64,000 nucleotides of DNA from an uncultured Rhizobium sp. GTDB taxonomy: Bacteria; Pseudomonadota; Alphaproteobacteria; Rhizobiales; Rhizobiaceae. The stretch is taken from contig CAMFIE010000015.1 of NCBI GenBank assembly GCA_945952315.1, forward strand, positions 1-64,000, given 5' to 3'. The first letter of the stretch is position 1. Every line of letters begins with the position of its first letter. Positions 16,277-24,808 of the stretch are shown here, piece by piece. Made by a program: the position numbers and the translations under genes. The notes under the pieces are model-generated. The model saw only the letters and a list, made by a program, of their open reading frames with translations. It did not search any database and was not told the origin of the DNA.

Positions 16277-16410
16277 CGATCTAGCCGCGCTGGAGATCTG
16301 GAACCGGAACTGGCCTAGCTGCGGCTGATTTTTCAGCCACTGCTTTCGTTGTGGGGCCGAACAATTCCGGCCGATCTCGCCGCACTGGAGATCTGGAACC
16401 GGAACTGGCC
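16277..16410. repeat. Pair of 39-bp repeats (coding remnant)
   Basis: 16277-16315 and 16372-16410 match except for two bases. Both read as the peptide DLAALEIWNRNWP in the plus strand, in frames that soon close. This looks like a duplicated fragment of a lost gene. The whole stretch 16226-16544 contains no intact gene that I recognise. Confidence 0.6.
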
Positions 16411-16544
16411 TTATTGCCGGGCATGGAGGTAAATCCCCAAATATTGCGGGACACGGGAAGGCCGTCCACCAACTGAAGGCTCGACCTTTTCCTGAAATTT
16501 CAGGGAAAGCTCGCATTTCGCCCATCACCGCCATGAACGGCAAC

Positions 16545-16603
16545 AAATTTGTAACGATTACAAATTTAGACCCCGCCACCCCAATGTTCACCGTATGAAC
16601 ATT
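16545..16603. promoter_or_regulatory. Two operator-like palindromes
   Basis: AAATTTGTAA-CGA-TTACAAATTT (16545-16567) is a perfect 10-3-10 inverted repeat, and AATGTTC-N7-GAACATT (16583-16603) is a perfect 7-7-7 inverted repeat. They sit directly before, and overlap the start of, the DUF3102-like fragment. The first shares GATTACAAATTT with the attL junction at 6408-6419. They are probably repressor or partition-type binding sites. Confidence 0.55.
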
Positions 16604-17065
16604 TGCATCGGCCACGGGAACTTCCTGCCTTGGATTGAGGCGGAGTTTGGGATGCACCATACAACGGCGAACAGATTTATGCAGGTGGCAGAGGCATATA
16701 GCGGCAAATTGAGCACTGTGCTCAATTTGGACCCATCCGCCCTCTACGAACTCGCCGCTCCGAAGACACCGCAGGAAGTGCGCACTGTGCGGAATTTGGC
16801 CGAGGAATACGATGCGGCGCAGGACAGGGGCGAGGTTGCTACTGGACGTCCGAAAACTCTTCCAAATGGGAATACTTCTTCCACAGCGGCTCAGGTGGGG
16901 CTTTCCTCCAAGGAAGTCCGCCGAGCGGCCAATCGATCCGCATCGACTGCCGGGCGATTAAACCAAAGCCTCAATTTACAAGGACAAATCCATCCTTGTG
17001 CCTTCGAGCGAAATCAAGAAAGTCGATGCCTTTCTGCGTCATCGTCGCAACGTTGTCGTCTATAA
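16595..17065 (+). pseudogene. Truncated DUF3102-like protein
   Basis: The frame starts inside a domain: GHGNFLPWIEAEFGMHHTTA matches the middle of DUF3102 proteins, which normally have about 40-60 residues before it. The C-terminal part (AAQVGLSSKEVRRA) is recognisable to about residue 125; after that the frame runs into antisense of the cargo gene and loses similarity. I read it as a gene broken at both ends, with the cargo gene replacing its 3' part. DUF3102 proteins are HTH-like and common on phages and plasmids; their function is poorly known. Confidence 0.6.
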
Positions 17066-17633
17066 CGACCAAGCTATTTCGGAGTAGATACTCAACCCAG
17101 TTTTCGAATCCCATTTCCGAAAAAACCTCTTTGTTACGCGGTAAGATGTGCTCATTGAACCAACCCCTAAACTCCTCCAGAGACATTTGTTCATCCTCTA
17201 GGTCCGCCAACGCATCGACCTGAGACTTGAATATGTTAGCAAAAATTGACTCGAAGTTGGCTATCACACGGGCTTCAGCAAGTGCCCTAATCAAGATCAA
17301 AGTATGCTGTTCGGGTACGATGTTGTTCAATTCCTCACGAAGGACTTCAGCAAGCGCGTTTACCGTTTCCAACGGATGCCCTCCGACCTGAAGAGCGGCT
17401 GCCGGTGGAGCAAGCACCGCTTGCTGCTTCGAAACTTTGATGCCACCAGGCCCAGCTTCATCGATGTTTGGAATAAGCTCTCTGATCTCTTTGCGAAACG
17501 TGTAGATGATTGTCAGCAAGGCAACTGGCCAAGCCAACGACTTCCCAAAATCAACAAGAACCTTGAACCATTCAAGCCATTGGGCATTTTGAATTTCCGA
17601 GAGCCAAGCCCAGAAAGCATTGCAAGCCTGCAT
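16971..17633 (-). CDS. Membrane-anchored cargo protein of unknown function
   Basis: A 220-residue protein with one clear N-terminal membrane helix (LAWPVALLTIIYTF, about residues 30-45) followed by a cytosolic helical region and a C-terminal domain (FENWVEYLLRNSLVVIDDNV, then MTQKGIDFLDFARR) that looks like a small winged helix. ATG 17633 has AGGGG upstream; a GTG at 17681 is possible. Codon use is visibly more AT-rich than in neighbouring genes. The lone antisense position at the satellite's end is where PICIs carry defence or virulence cargo. I do not recognise a known defence family. Confidence 0.7.
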   Translation of the reverse strand: MQACNAFWAWLSEIQNAQWLEWFKVLVDFGKSLAWPVALLTIIYTFRKEIRELIPNIDEAGPGGIKVSKQQAVLAPPAAALQVGGHPLETVNALAEVLREELNNIVPEQHTLILIRALAEARVIANFESIFANIFKSQVDALADLEDEQMSLEEFRGWFNEHILPRNKEVFSEMGFENWVEYLLRNSLVVIDDNVATMTQKGIDFLDFARRHKDGFVLVN

Positions 17634-17733
17634 CGCCGATCCCCTGTTAGACAGCGAAAAGCACCGACGCCCGAGGCGCACAAGCCGTATCCGCCCAAAT
17701 TAGCCGTAACGAATTCGCACACTCTGACGACAA

Positions 17734-17762
17734 TTGACAACCTGTATTAACGCCTGTTAACA
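17734..17762 (+). promoter_or_regulatory. Promoter for the right-end small genes
   Basis: A perfect -35 TTGACA (17734-17739), a 17-bp spacer and TTAACA (17757-17762), placed 33 bp before the small frame at 17795. The -10 overlaps GTTAAC, which could be a repressor site. Confidence 0.5.
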
Positions 17763-17794
17763 CTTATTGACGGCTCTAAGCTGCATCGCCAATC

Positions 17795-17920
17795 ATGGCA
17801 GCCATTCGTGGCAGGTACTCCATACGCCCGGTCTTCACGGACTTGGGCGTCTCGATCAACCAGATCGGGGCGGAGTCACATGATTGCGCCCCGGTCTCCA
17901 ACCGCAAACAGGGAGACTGA
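17795..17920 (+). CDS. Possible 41-residue protein
   Basis: A short open frame beginning MAAIRGRYSIRPVFTDLGVS and ending SNRKQGD. It follows a good promoter and ends 4 bp before the next start, so it may be translated and coupled. There is no strong ribosome binding site, and I do not recognise the protein. Confidence 0.35.
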   Translation: MAAIRGRYSIRPVFTDLGVSINQIGAESHDCAPVSNRKQGD

Positions 17921-17924
17921 CAAC

Positions 17925-18107
17925 ATGAGCAAGCCTATTGAAGAACTGGCAATCGCGATATTCGGCATAATCAAGGGCATTTCAGACCCGGTAGTGCTTC
18001 GGCAGGCATGGGAAGCCTTTCCCGAGCCAAAGCGCTCAGAATGGGCAGAAATGGCCGCTGGAGCGGTTTCAGCATTCCGCCGCTGCCCAACACCACAAAC
18101 AGCCTAA
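17925..18107 (+). CDS. Hypothetical 60-residue protein
   Basis: Starts at the ATG after GGGAGA. The sequence (MSKPIEELAIAIFGIIKGIS, then PVVLRQAWEAFPEPKRSEWA) forms two or three amphipathic helices. No family is recognised. It is the last gene of the element and is followed by a strong terminator. Confidence 0.6.
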   Translation: MSKPIEELAIAIFGIIKGISDPVVLRQAWEAFPEPKRSEWAEMAAGAVSAFRRCPTPQTA

Positions 18108-18130
18108 AGCCCACCAGCGCCCGTCTCTGT

Positions 18131-18166
18131 GCCGCCCTGCCCCATCCGCAGGGCGGCTTTGTCTTT
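18131..18166 (+). terminator. Terminator at the element's right end
   Basis: The 10-bp perfect stem GCCGCCCTGC/GCAGGGCGGC with a 7-nt loop is followed by TTTGTCTTTT. It isolates the element's last transcript from the tRNA-Thr region. Confidence 0.85.
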
Positions 18167-18195
18167 TGCGAGAGAATCACCGGAAGCCCGATAAC

Positions 18196-18217
18196 TGGAA
18201 CCCACGTGGAACCCACG
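18196..18217. repeat. Right doubled 11-bp motif (TGGAACCCACG)
   Basis: The same tandem doublet as at 6545-6566, in the same orientation, 65 bp before the attR core (the left one is 128 bp after the attL core). It is probably an integrase arm site. Confidence 0.75.
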
Positions 18218-18282
18218 GGGCAAAAACGGCCAAACGCTCCGACCTATGAGCGATGCAAGTTATTGAATTTGCAAGAGATTTT

Positions 18283-18358
<76 letters not shown>

Positions 18359-18519
18359 ATGGCTTGGCAAATAGCAGATTCCGTCCTCGTGTAAAGGATT
18401 TAATCCGCGAAGGATGAATTTTGAGGGGGTTTGGCAAAATGCGTCCCAGGTCCAGCAAGCGGCTTGCCCGCCTGCCGCAATTGCCTATACCTAAGACAAT
18501 CGGAAAACAGGGCCTCTCC

Positions 18520-19290
18520 ATGCAGCCATCGCCAAAATTTGCATTCCTTGCGTCGCAGGCGGAAAGCGCGGAGGCGGCTCATGCCGAGCTGGTGGCGCTT
18601 TATGGCAACCACCCTGTGGAGGAAGCCGATGTGATCATTGCGCTCGGCGGCGATGGCTTCATGCTGCAGACGCTCCACAGCACGATGAATTCCGGCAAGC
18701 GCATCTACGGGATGAACCGGGGCTCGGTCGGGTTTCTGATGAATGACTACAGCGTGAAGGATCTGCCCGAACGCATTGAAGCTGCGGTGGAAAACAAGTT
18801 TCATCCGCTGCGCATGTCCGTGCTGGATACAAGTGGCGCGACGACGACGGCGCTGGCGATCAACGAGGTCTCGCTGTTTCGCCAGTCTTACCAGGCAGCC
18901 AAGCTGAAGGTGGATATAGACGGCAAGACGCGGCTTGCCGAACTCACCTGCGACGGGTTGCTCGCGGCAACGCCGGTTGGCTCCACGGCCTATAACCTCT
19001 CGGCCCACGGGCCGATCCTGCCGCTGGAAGCGCCCCTGATCGCGCTCACCCCGGTCAGCGCCTATCGCCCGCGCCGCTGGCGCGGTGCGCTGCTGCCGGA
19101 CAAGGTGGGCATCCGTGTCACGGTGCTGGAGCCGGAAAAGCGCCCCGTCAATGCCGTTGCCGATCATAACGAGGTGAAATCAGTGCTTTCGGTGGAAATC
19201 GCCCAGTCGAACGACGTGACGGCGCTGATCCTGTCCGATCCGGACCGCTCCTGGTCAGACCGGATTCTCAACGAGCAGTTCAGCTACTGA
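18520..19290 (+). CDS. nadK: NAD kinase
   Basis: A 256-residue cytosolic kinase making NADP from NAD and ATP or polyphosphate. Hallmarks are the GGDG motif (VIIALGGDGFMLQTLH), the NE motif (ALAINEVSLFRQ) and the glycine-rich CDGLLAATPVGSTAYNLSA loop. The start at 18520 gives the usual rhizobial length and N-terminus (MQPSPKFAFLASQ); the frame is open from 18421, but the extra 33 residues are not conserved-looking. The last 36 bp overlap the convergent small gene. Confidence 0.93.
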   Translation: MQPSPKFAFLASQAESAEAAHAELVALYGNHPVEEADVIIALGGDGFMLQTLHSTMNSGKRIYGMNRGSVGFLMNDYSVKDLPERIEAAVENKFHPLRMSVLDTSGATTTALAINEVSLFRQSYQAAKLKVDIDGKTRLAELTCDGLLAATPVGSTAYNLSAHGPILPLEAPLIALTPVSAYRPRRWRGALLPDKVGIRVTVLEPEKRPVNAVADHNEVKSVLSVEIAQSNDVTALILSDPDRSWSDRILNEQFSY

Positions 19291-19446
19291 CGACGCCAGC
19301 GGGCGCCCGTTTGCAATCCGCCGCATTTCCACCCGGTACCAGAGCACCATGCCGGTCATGGCAGCCACAAAGGCCGGGATGCTCAAGACCCAGAGGGCTT
19401 TGACCCAGTCCGGTGATGCACGGTAGATTTCCAGAACGATATCCAT
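19255..19446 (-). CDS. Small single-pass membrane protein
   Basis: A 63-residue protein with one hydrophobic helix (ALWVLSIPAFVAAMTGMVLW) and a positive-inside YRVEMRR. It resembles short conserved hypothetical proteins beside nadK in rhizobia. It overlaps the 3' end of nadK tail to tail by 36 bp. Function unknown. Confidence 0.55.
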   Translation of the reverse strand: MDIVLEIYRASPDWVKALWVLSIPAFVAAMTGMVLWYRVEMRRIANGRPLASSVAELLVENPV

Positions 19447-19797
19447 AACTTACCCCTCCGTTGATGGTGATCCGCCAGAGCAAGCGCCCTGGCGGCCGGG
19501 GAGTTCAAACAACCGCCCAAAAACGGCCGCCCTGCCCTTTACATTCGCGAGAATGCTGGACATGCGACAGGGCCTCCCCGGCCAGAGGCTGGGAAGCTGA
19601 AACTAGCCGGGAATGGTTATAAATTACACCGGCCATTTTGGGCGGGATGTCTGACGTCCCGACTGGATCCGTTTTCGATCCAGCATCTCTTTATTAGATG
19701 ATATCGCAGGACTTGAACAGGGGCGACGGGCGGCCCTGGAATCAAAAAAGCCGCCCCGAAAGGAGCGGCTCTTTCATGTTCTGATCCGGTACAGCTC
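19447..19797. other. Intergenic region between rne and the small membrane gene
   Basis: 351 bp holding the rne terminator (19744-19770) and, presumably, the promoter of the small membrane gene. No tRNA, small RNA or gene is recognised. Confidence 0.4.
19744..19770 (-). terminator. rne terminator
   Basis: On the minus strand the stem AGCCGCTCC/GGGGCGGCT with a TTTC loop is followed by TTTTTT, 28 bp after the rne stop codon. A textbook intrinsic terminator. Confidence 0.85.
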
Positions 19798-22644
19798 TCA
19801 GAGGAAGCCGCGGCGCTGCCACCAGCCCGCCTTTTTCGGCTTGTCGTCCTCGGCACTTTCCTGCGCGGCGGAGCGAACCACCGGCTCGGAAGAGGAGATG
19901 TTGGACTGGCGGTTGGCACGCACCGGCTTTGCCGGCTCCTCTGCCACCACGTCGACCACATCCACCGTCTCGACCACTTCCGCTTCGACAGCCGCTTCTT
20001 CAGCAACCACTTCCGCCTTGGGTACCTCCACCGGCTCGGCTGCCTTTGCCTTGCGGCTGCGGCGGGGCTTTGCAGGCTTTACCTCTTCGGCAACAACCGC
20101 TTCGGCCTCAAAAACAGCGGCAGGCGCGCTTTCAGCAACCGTTTCGGTTACTTCGGCTTCGGCCTCCGGCTCGTCGCCGTCATCCGCATCTGAATTGCCT
20201 TCGGCAGAAGCCGAAACACCGTTTTCCTGATCGTCTTCACGATTGCGGCGACCACCGCGCTTGCCGCGGCGGCGCCGCTTCCGGCGCGGGCTGTCGTCGC
20301 CCTCCCCGTTCGAAGCGGCAGAAGAAGAGCCGTCGGCGCGAGTGTCATCACCGTCGTCGTCACCGTCATCTTCGCCGTCCTCATCGGAACCGGCTAAGCC
20401 CTGTGCATCCTGGGCGGAACCTTCCTCACCGCGCTCGCCATTGCCACGGCCACCCCGACGGCGACGGCGACGCTTGCGCTTGCGGTTTCCATCGCCTTCC
20501 GAAGAACGGCTGGCGGCGGGTTCGGCAGCGGCCTTCTCGGCCACGTCTTCGGTTTCTTCGTCTTCGACCTCGTCGTCGAATACGACCGGATCATCGTCTT
20601 CCGGCTCGGGTGCAAAGGTGATCAGCGTTTCGATCTTCACCGGATTTTCCACCGGCTCGCCACGATCAATCGCGAAGTGCTGGGCACCGACATTGCCATC
20701 GGCCGCAATGATGATCGATACACCGAAGCGCTTTTCATAATCCACGATCGTGCTGCGCTTGTGATTGAGCAGATAGAGCGCAATCTCGGGCGTTGTGCGA
20801 ACGGTGATGTTGTGCGTGGTGTTCTTCAGCAAATATTCTTCCACGCCGCGCAACACGTGCAGCGCGATGGAAGACTGCGAGCGCACATGGCCGGTGCCGC
20901 CGCAATGCGAGCAGACCTGCGTGGTGCTTTCGAGAACCGAGGCGCGAATGCGCTGGCGCGACATTTCCAGAAGGCCGAAATGCGAGATGCGGCCAACCTG
21001 GATGCGGGCGCGGTCGTTTTTCAGGCAATCCTTCAGCCGCTTTTCGACAGCGCGATTGTTGCGCTTTTCTTCCATGTCGATGAAGTCGATGACAATCAGA
21101 CCGGCAAGGTCGCGCAGGCGAAGCTGGCGCGCCACTTCTTCCGCCGCTTCCAGATTTGTCTGGAGTGCCGTGTCCTCGATCGAATGTTCGCGGGTGGAGC
21201 GGCCGGAGTTCACATCCACCGCGACCAGCGCTTCCGTCTGGTTGATGATGATGTAGCCGCCGGATTTCAGCGTCACCTGCGGCTGCAGCATGCGGTCGAG
21301 CTGGGCTTCGATGCCGCTGCGCGAGAAGATCGGATGCAGGTCGCGATAGGGCTGAACCACCTTGGCATGGCTCGGCATCAGCATCTTCATGAAGTCCTTG
21401 GCTTCACGATAGCCGTCTTCGCCAGCAACGATGATCTCGCTGATATCCTTGTTGTAGAGATCGCGGATCGAACGCTTGATCAGGCTGCCTTCCTCGTAAA
21501 CGAGGCAGGGCGCCGTGGAATTCAGCGTCAGCGTGCGGACGTTCTCCCAAAGGCGCATCAGATATTCGAAGTCGCGCTTCACTTCCACCTTGGTGCGGTT
21601 TGCACCGGCGGTGCGCAGAATGACGCCCATGCCCTGCGGCACTTCCAGTCCGCGGGCGATTTCCTTCAGGCGCTTGCGGTCCTGCGGGTTGGTGATCTTT
21701 CGCGAAATGCCGCCGCCACGCGCCGTGTTCGGCATCAGGACCGAATAACGGCCTGCAAGCGACAGATAGGTGGTGAGTGCCGCGCCCTTGTTGCCACGTT
21801 CTTCCTTGGCCACCTGCACCAGCAGGATCTGCCGGCGCTTGATGACTTCCTGAATGCGATACTGCTTGCGCGGCTTGCGCACGATGCGATCCGGAACCTC
21901 TTCCATGGCGTCTTCCGCGCCAACGGATTCGATCACTTCCTTTTCGCCCTCATGATCATCGTCGTCGTCGTCATCGTCGTCGTCACGGCGGCGACGGCCA
22001 ACTTCTTCGGAGATCGAATCGCTGTCGACCATCGCGGCCATTTCGTCCGGGGTCGATTCATCATCGGCGGCATCGGCTGAAAGATCAGCAGCGGCTGCGG
22101 CCACTTCCGGTTCAACCGGCGTTTCGTCGGCGGCCTTCTTGCGGGTGCGCGGACGGCGGGGCTTCTTCGGCTTTTCAGCCTTGGCCTCTTCCGACACAAC
22201 CTCAACCGCCAGAGGCGTTTCCTCTACGGCTGCCTGGGCACTTTCGTCTGCCGAGATCACGATCGTGTGCGAAACCGGGGCATCCACATAGGGCTGTTCG
22301 GCTTCGGAAAGATCCGTACCGGTCTCGACCGGTTCGATATCCTCGTCGCGGCGATGCTCCTCGGCCTCTGCACGCAGAAGCGCCTGACGGTCCGCAAGCG
22401 GGATCTGGTAGTAATCCGGATGGATTTCCGCGAAGGCAAGGAAGCCGTGGCGATTTCCGCCGTAATCCACGAAGGCCGCCTGCAGCGAGGGCTCTACGCG
22501 TGTGACCTTGGCGAGATAGATATTGCCGCGGATCTGTTTCTTGTGCTGCGATTCGAAGTCGAATTCTTCTATGCGGTTCCCGCGAACGACAACGACGCGC
22601 GTCTCTTCCGAGTGAGACGCATCAATGAGCATTTTGTCTGCCAT
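19798..22644 (-). CDS. rne: Ribonuclease E
   Basis: A 948-residue endoribonuclease, the likely core of an RNA degradosome. The N-terminal S1 domain (about 35-125 plus 290-340) is split by a long acidic/Lys-Pro-rich insertion (about 90-260), typical of alphaproteobacterial RNase E. The catalytic region has VAVDVNSGRST and IVIDFIDMEEKRNN, with the two metal-binding Asp residues. CSHCGGTGHV is the zinc-link that joins dimers. The C-terminal third is low-complexity, with Arg-rich clusters (RKRKRRRRRRGGRG) for RNA binding between acidic stretches. Confidence 0.95.
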   Translation of the reverse strand: MADKMLIDASHSEETRVVVVRGNRIEEFDFESQHKKQIRGNIYLAKVTRVEPSLQAAFVDYGGNRHGFLAFAEIHPDYYQIPLADRQALLRAEAEEHRRDEDIEPVETGTDLSEAEQPYVDAPVSHTIVISADESAQAAVEETPLAVEVVSEEAKAEKPKKPRRPRTRKKAADETPVEPEVAAAAADLSADAADDESTPDEMAAMVDSDSISEEVGRRRRDDDDDDDDDDHEGEKEVIESVGAEDAMEEVPDRIVRKPRKQYRIQEVIKRRQILLVQVAKEERGNKGAALTTYLSLAGRYSVLMPNTARGGGISRKITNPQDRKRLKEIARGLEVPQGMGVILRTAGANRTKVEVKRDFEYLMRLWENVRTLTLNSTAPCLVYEEGSLIKRSIRDLYNKDISEIIVAGEDGYREAKDFMKMLMPSHAKVVQPYRDLHPIFSRSGIEAQLDRMLQPQVTLKSGGYIIINQTEALVAVDVNSGRSTREHSIEDTALQTNLEAAEEVARQLRLRDLAGLIVIDFIDMEEKRNNRAVEKRLKDCLKNDRARIQVGRISHFGLLEMSRQRIRASVLESTTQVCSHCGGTGHVRSQSSIALHVLRGVEEYLLKNTTHNITVRTTPEIALYLLNHKRSTIVDYEKRFGVSIIIAADGNVGAQHFAIDRGEPVENPVKIETLITFAPEPEDDDPVVFDDEVEDEETEDVAEKAAAEPAASRSSEGDGNRKRKRRRRRRGGRGNGERGEEGSAQDAQGLAGSDEDGEDDGDDDGDDTRADGSSSAASNGEGDDSPRRKRRRRGKRGGRRNREDDQENGVSASAEGNSDADDGDEPEAEAEVTETVAESAPAAVFEAEAVVAEEVKPAKPRRSRKAKAAEPVEVPKAEVVAEEAAVEAEVVETVDVVDVVAEEPAKPVRANRQSNISSSEPVVRSAAQESAEDDKPKKAGWWQRRGFL

Positions 22645-23254
22645 GTAACCTGTGCTCCTCGGCGCAAAAGTCCGAAGGCATGCCGCGCGGAGCCTGGGGC
22701 CCGCCGGTCATATGCGTCAGTCGATGCGCCGGAAATGATGTTTCCCGATGGAAGGGTGTGGCTTGCGGGCAGAGAAGCAGAAGCGGGGAAATGATTTCCC
22801 GGTCCTTCGCTCAACTGTGACAAGATCTGCCGCGACACCATATGGGTCCATACGAGAATGACTAAGTTTAGGCCGGTTCCCGGCCCGATGGATTTACCCC
22901 TGCGGGAAAGTTTCCCCGGAGCGTTCGGCGGCTCGCCACCGAAAATTCTTGTGACTGTCCGGCTTGCACCGGTGTTTGCGATCTACTTTCGGGATTGAAG
23001 TGCCCTTACGGCGGATGAGCACGCATATGGCGCCAGATCGGTTGGCTGCCCTTTTCGCAACTCTATCCCGTTTACACTTTTTATCCCGTTATGCGTTGTA
23101 AGTTCAAACCGCCACAATGGCAAGCGGAAAGCCGAGATTGCCATAATATTGTAATAATTTTGGAATTGCTGCAGATGGCGAACAGGCAGAGGCGGAATCA
23201 CCGCCTGCGCCGGATCGCCCGTTTCGGGCTGAACTTTTTCCGGGGGAGTGAGAC
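22645..23254. other. rne/amidase divergent region with structured rne leader
   Basis: 610 bp without a recognisable gene. On the rne side several inverted repeats occur, the clearest being CGGGGAAAT-G-ATTTCCC near 22785-22800; others lie near 22875 (GGCCGG...CCGGCC type) and 22910. A long structured leader is expected for rne, whose mRNA is autoregulated by RNase E in other bacteria. The amidase side is AT-richer around 23135-23165. No riboswitch class is recognised. Confidence 0.5.
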
Positions 23255-24526
23255 TTGGCCGATATGGGAATGATCCGGGAGCTTGCCCGCCTGAAAAAGG
23301 GCGTGGCAGCCATGATTGTTGCCGTCGCGTTTTCGGCTTGCGGTAACGCCGCCCATGCGGAAGATCAGCCTGCGGTTTCCCCACCTGCTCTGGTTGCATC
23401 CGCTGCAAAGATGTCTGCGTCCGGCAGCCATCTGTCCCTTGAGATGCAGTTTGACACGATCCCCACCTTCACCACGCACTATGTCGACCAGCCACCGCGG
23501 GTGATCGTCGATCTGCCAAACACGGTGTTTTCGCTGCCGGATCATGCGGTGAAGCCACAGGGGCTTCTGAAGTCCCTGCGCTTTGGCACCATGGCGGAAG
23601 GCAAGGCCCGGCTGGTGCTGACGCTCAATCATCCCGCCCGGGTCGTATCGGCGAAGGCCGGACAGGACCCGTCCGGAAAAGGCGCGCATCTGCTACTTGA
23701 GGCGGAGAAAATCGGCCAGAACGAGTTCGCGGCACTAATCGCAACGCAGAAATGGGAGGATGGCCAACCGCAGGAGGCATCTGCCACACCGGATCTGCTT
23801 GCACCTGCCAATGATCCGACCGGCGGCCCCTTTGTCATCGCCGTTGACGCCGGCCATGGCGGCATCGATACCGGGGCGACGAGCGCCGACGGAAAGATCC
23901 TTGAAAAGGACATCACGCTCGCTTTCGCGCAAAGCCTGGTCACGGTGCTGAACAAGGAGCCGGGCATCGAAGCGTTTCTGACGCGGGACAAGGATGAATT
24001 CCTGTCCCTTTCCGAGCGGGTGGAGATTTCACGCCGCCGCAAGGCCAACCTCTTCATCTCGTTTCATGCCGACAAGCTGAAACAGGGCGATATCCGCGGC
24101 GCGACCGTTTACACGATTTCGGACAAGGCCTCGGACAGCCTCTCGGCCAATCTTGCCGAGCGTGAAAACTTTTCCGATGAGGTGGCAGGCGTCGTCTTTG
24201 AGGACGAGCCGGAAGAGGTGGCGGATATCCTGCTCGACCTCACCCGCCGGGAGACGCAGGCCTTTTCCGTAACCTTCGCGGAATCGGTGATCCAGTCCTT
24301 CAAGGGACAGGTGGAGCTGATCAACAATCCGCACCGCTCGGCGGGCTTCCGCGTGCTGAGGGCGCCTGAAATTCCGTCGATCCTGCTGGAGCTGGGCTTC
24401 CTGTCGAACAAGAAGGATGTGTCGTTGCTTCAGGAAGAGGCGCAGCGCCACAAGATTGCCGATCTGCTGACCCAGGCGATCCGCGCCTATCGCACACCCC
24501 TGGCCACGGCTGGCAATGGCGGTTGA
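23255..24526 (+). CDS. N-acetylmuramoyl-L-alanine amidase (AMIN + Amidase_3)
   Basis: A 423-residue periplasmic peptidoglycan hydrolase of the AmiC type, used in daughter-cell separation. A signal peptide (about 1-36, cut after AHA) leads to an AMIN septum-targeting domain (about 50-145, LEMQFDTIPTFTTHY and VIVDLPNTVF). The zinc amidase domain (about 190-415) has IAVDAGHGGIDTGA, ISFHADKL and LLELGFLSNKKD, giving the metal ligands and catalytic Glu. The TTG start at 23255 is supported by GGGGGAG upstream; ATG codons at 23264 and 23270 are alternatives. Confidence 0.92.
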   Translation: MADMGMIRELARLKKGVAAMIVAVAFSACGNAAHAEDQPAVSPPALVASAAKMSASGSHLSLEMQFDTIPTFTTHYVDQPPRVIVDLPNTVFSLPDHAVKPQGLLKSLRFGTMAEGKARLVLTLNHPARVVSAKAGQDPSGKGAHLLLEAEKIGQNEFAALIATQKWEDGQPQEASATPDLLAPANDPTGGPFVIAVDAGHGGIDTGATSADGKILEKDITLAFAQSLVTVLNKEPGIEAFLTRDKDEFLSLSERVEISRRRKANLFISFHADKLKQGDIRGATVYTISDKASDSLSANLAERENFSDEVAGVVFEDEPEEVADILLDLTRRETQAFSVTFAESVIQSFKGQVELINNPHRSAGFRVLRAPEIPSILLELGFLSNKKDVSLLQEEAQRHKIADLLTQAIRAYRTPLATAGNGG

Positions 24527-24808
24527 TGCTTTTGCTGCAGCCATGCAACAGGCCGGGCCAAAACACTAAATTTCCCTTAACATGCTGCAGACGGCCCTAA
24601 TTTGTGCACATTCCCAGACCTTGGTGAAACGCATCCCCGAAAGGTCAACGCTGAGCGGGTGTGGAGAAGCGGCCAGACAACCCGGCTTTCCGTTCAAGGG
24701 GCCAAGACATTCCTTGCAAAGCGGTGATTGCCGTGCAAAAGCCAAGGACAATATCACTCCATGCGCGAGCCGCTTTCGCGCACAAGGCAAGTATCGGTAA
24801 TACCGGAC

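Noticed and set aside
16583-16603. LexA box in the element
   Set aside because: The halves are GTTC and GAAC (inverted) with N7 spacing, whereas the alphaproteobacterial SOS box is the direct repeat GTTC-N7-GTTC. A phage-type repressor site is more likely.
16244-16660. 138-codon minus-strand gene in the region after the right repeat
   Set aside because: No ribosome binding site, composition unlike a protein, and it is antisense to repeats and palindromes that explain the sequence better.
20677-22080. 467-codon plus-strand frame inside rne
   Set aside because: It lies wholly antisense to conserved RNase E coding sequence. High-GC third positions keep the complementary frame open; no domain is recognisable.
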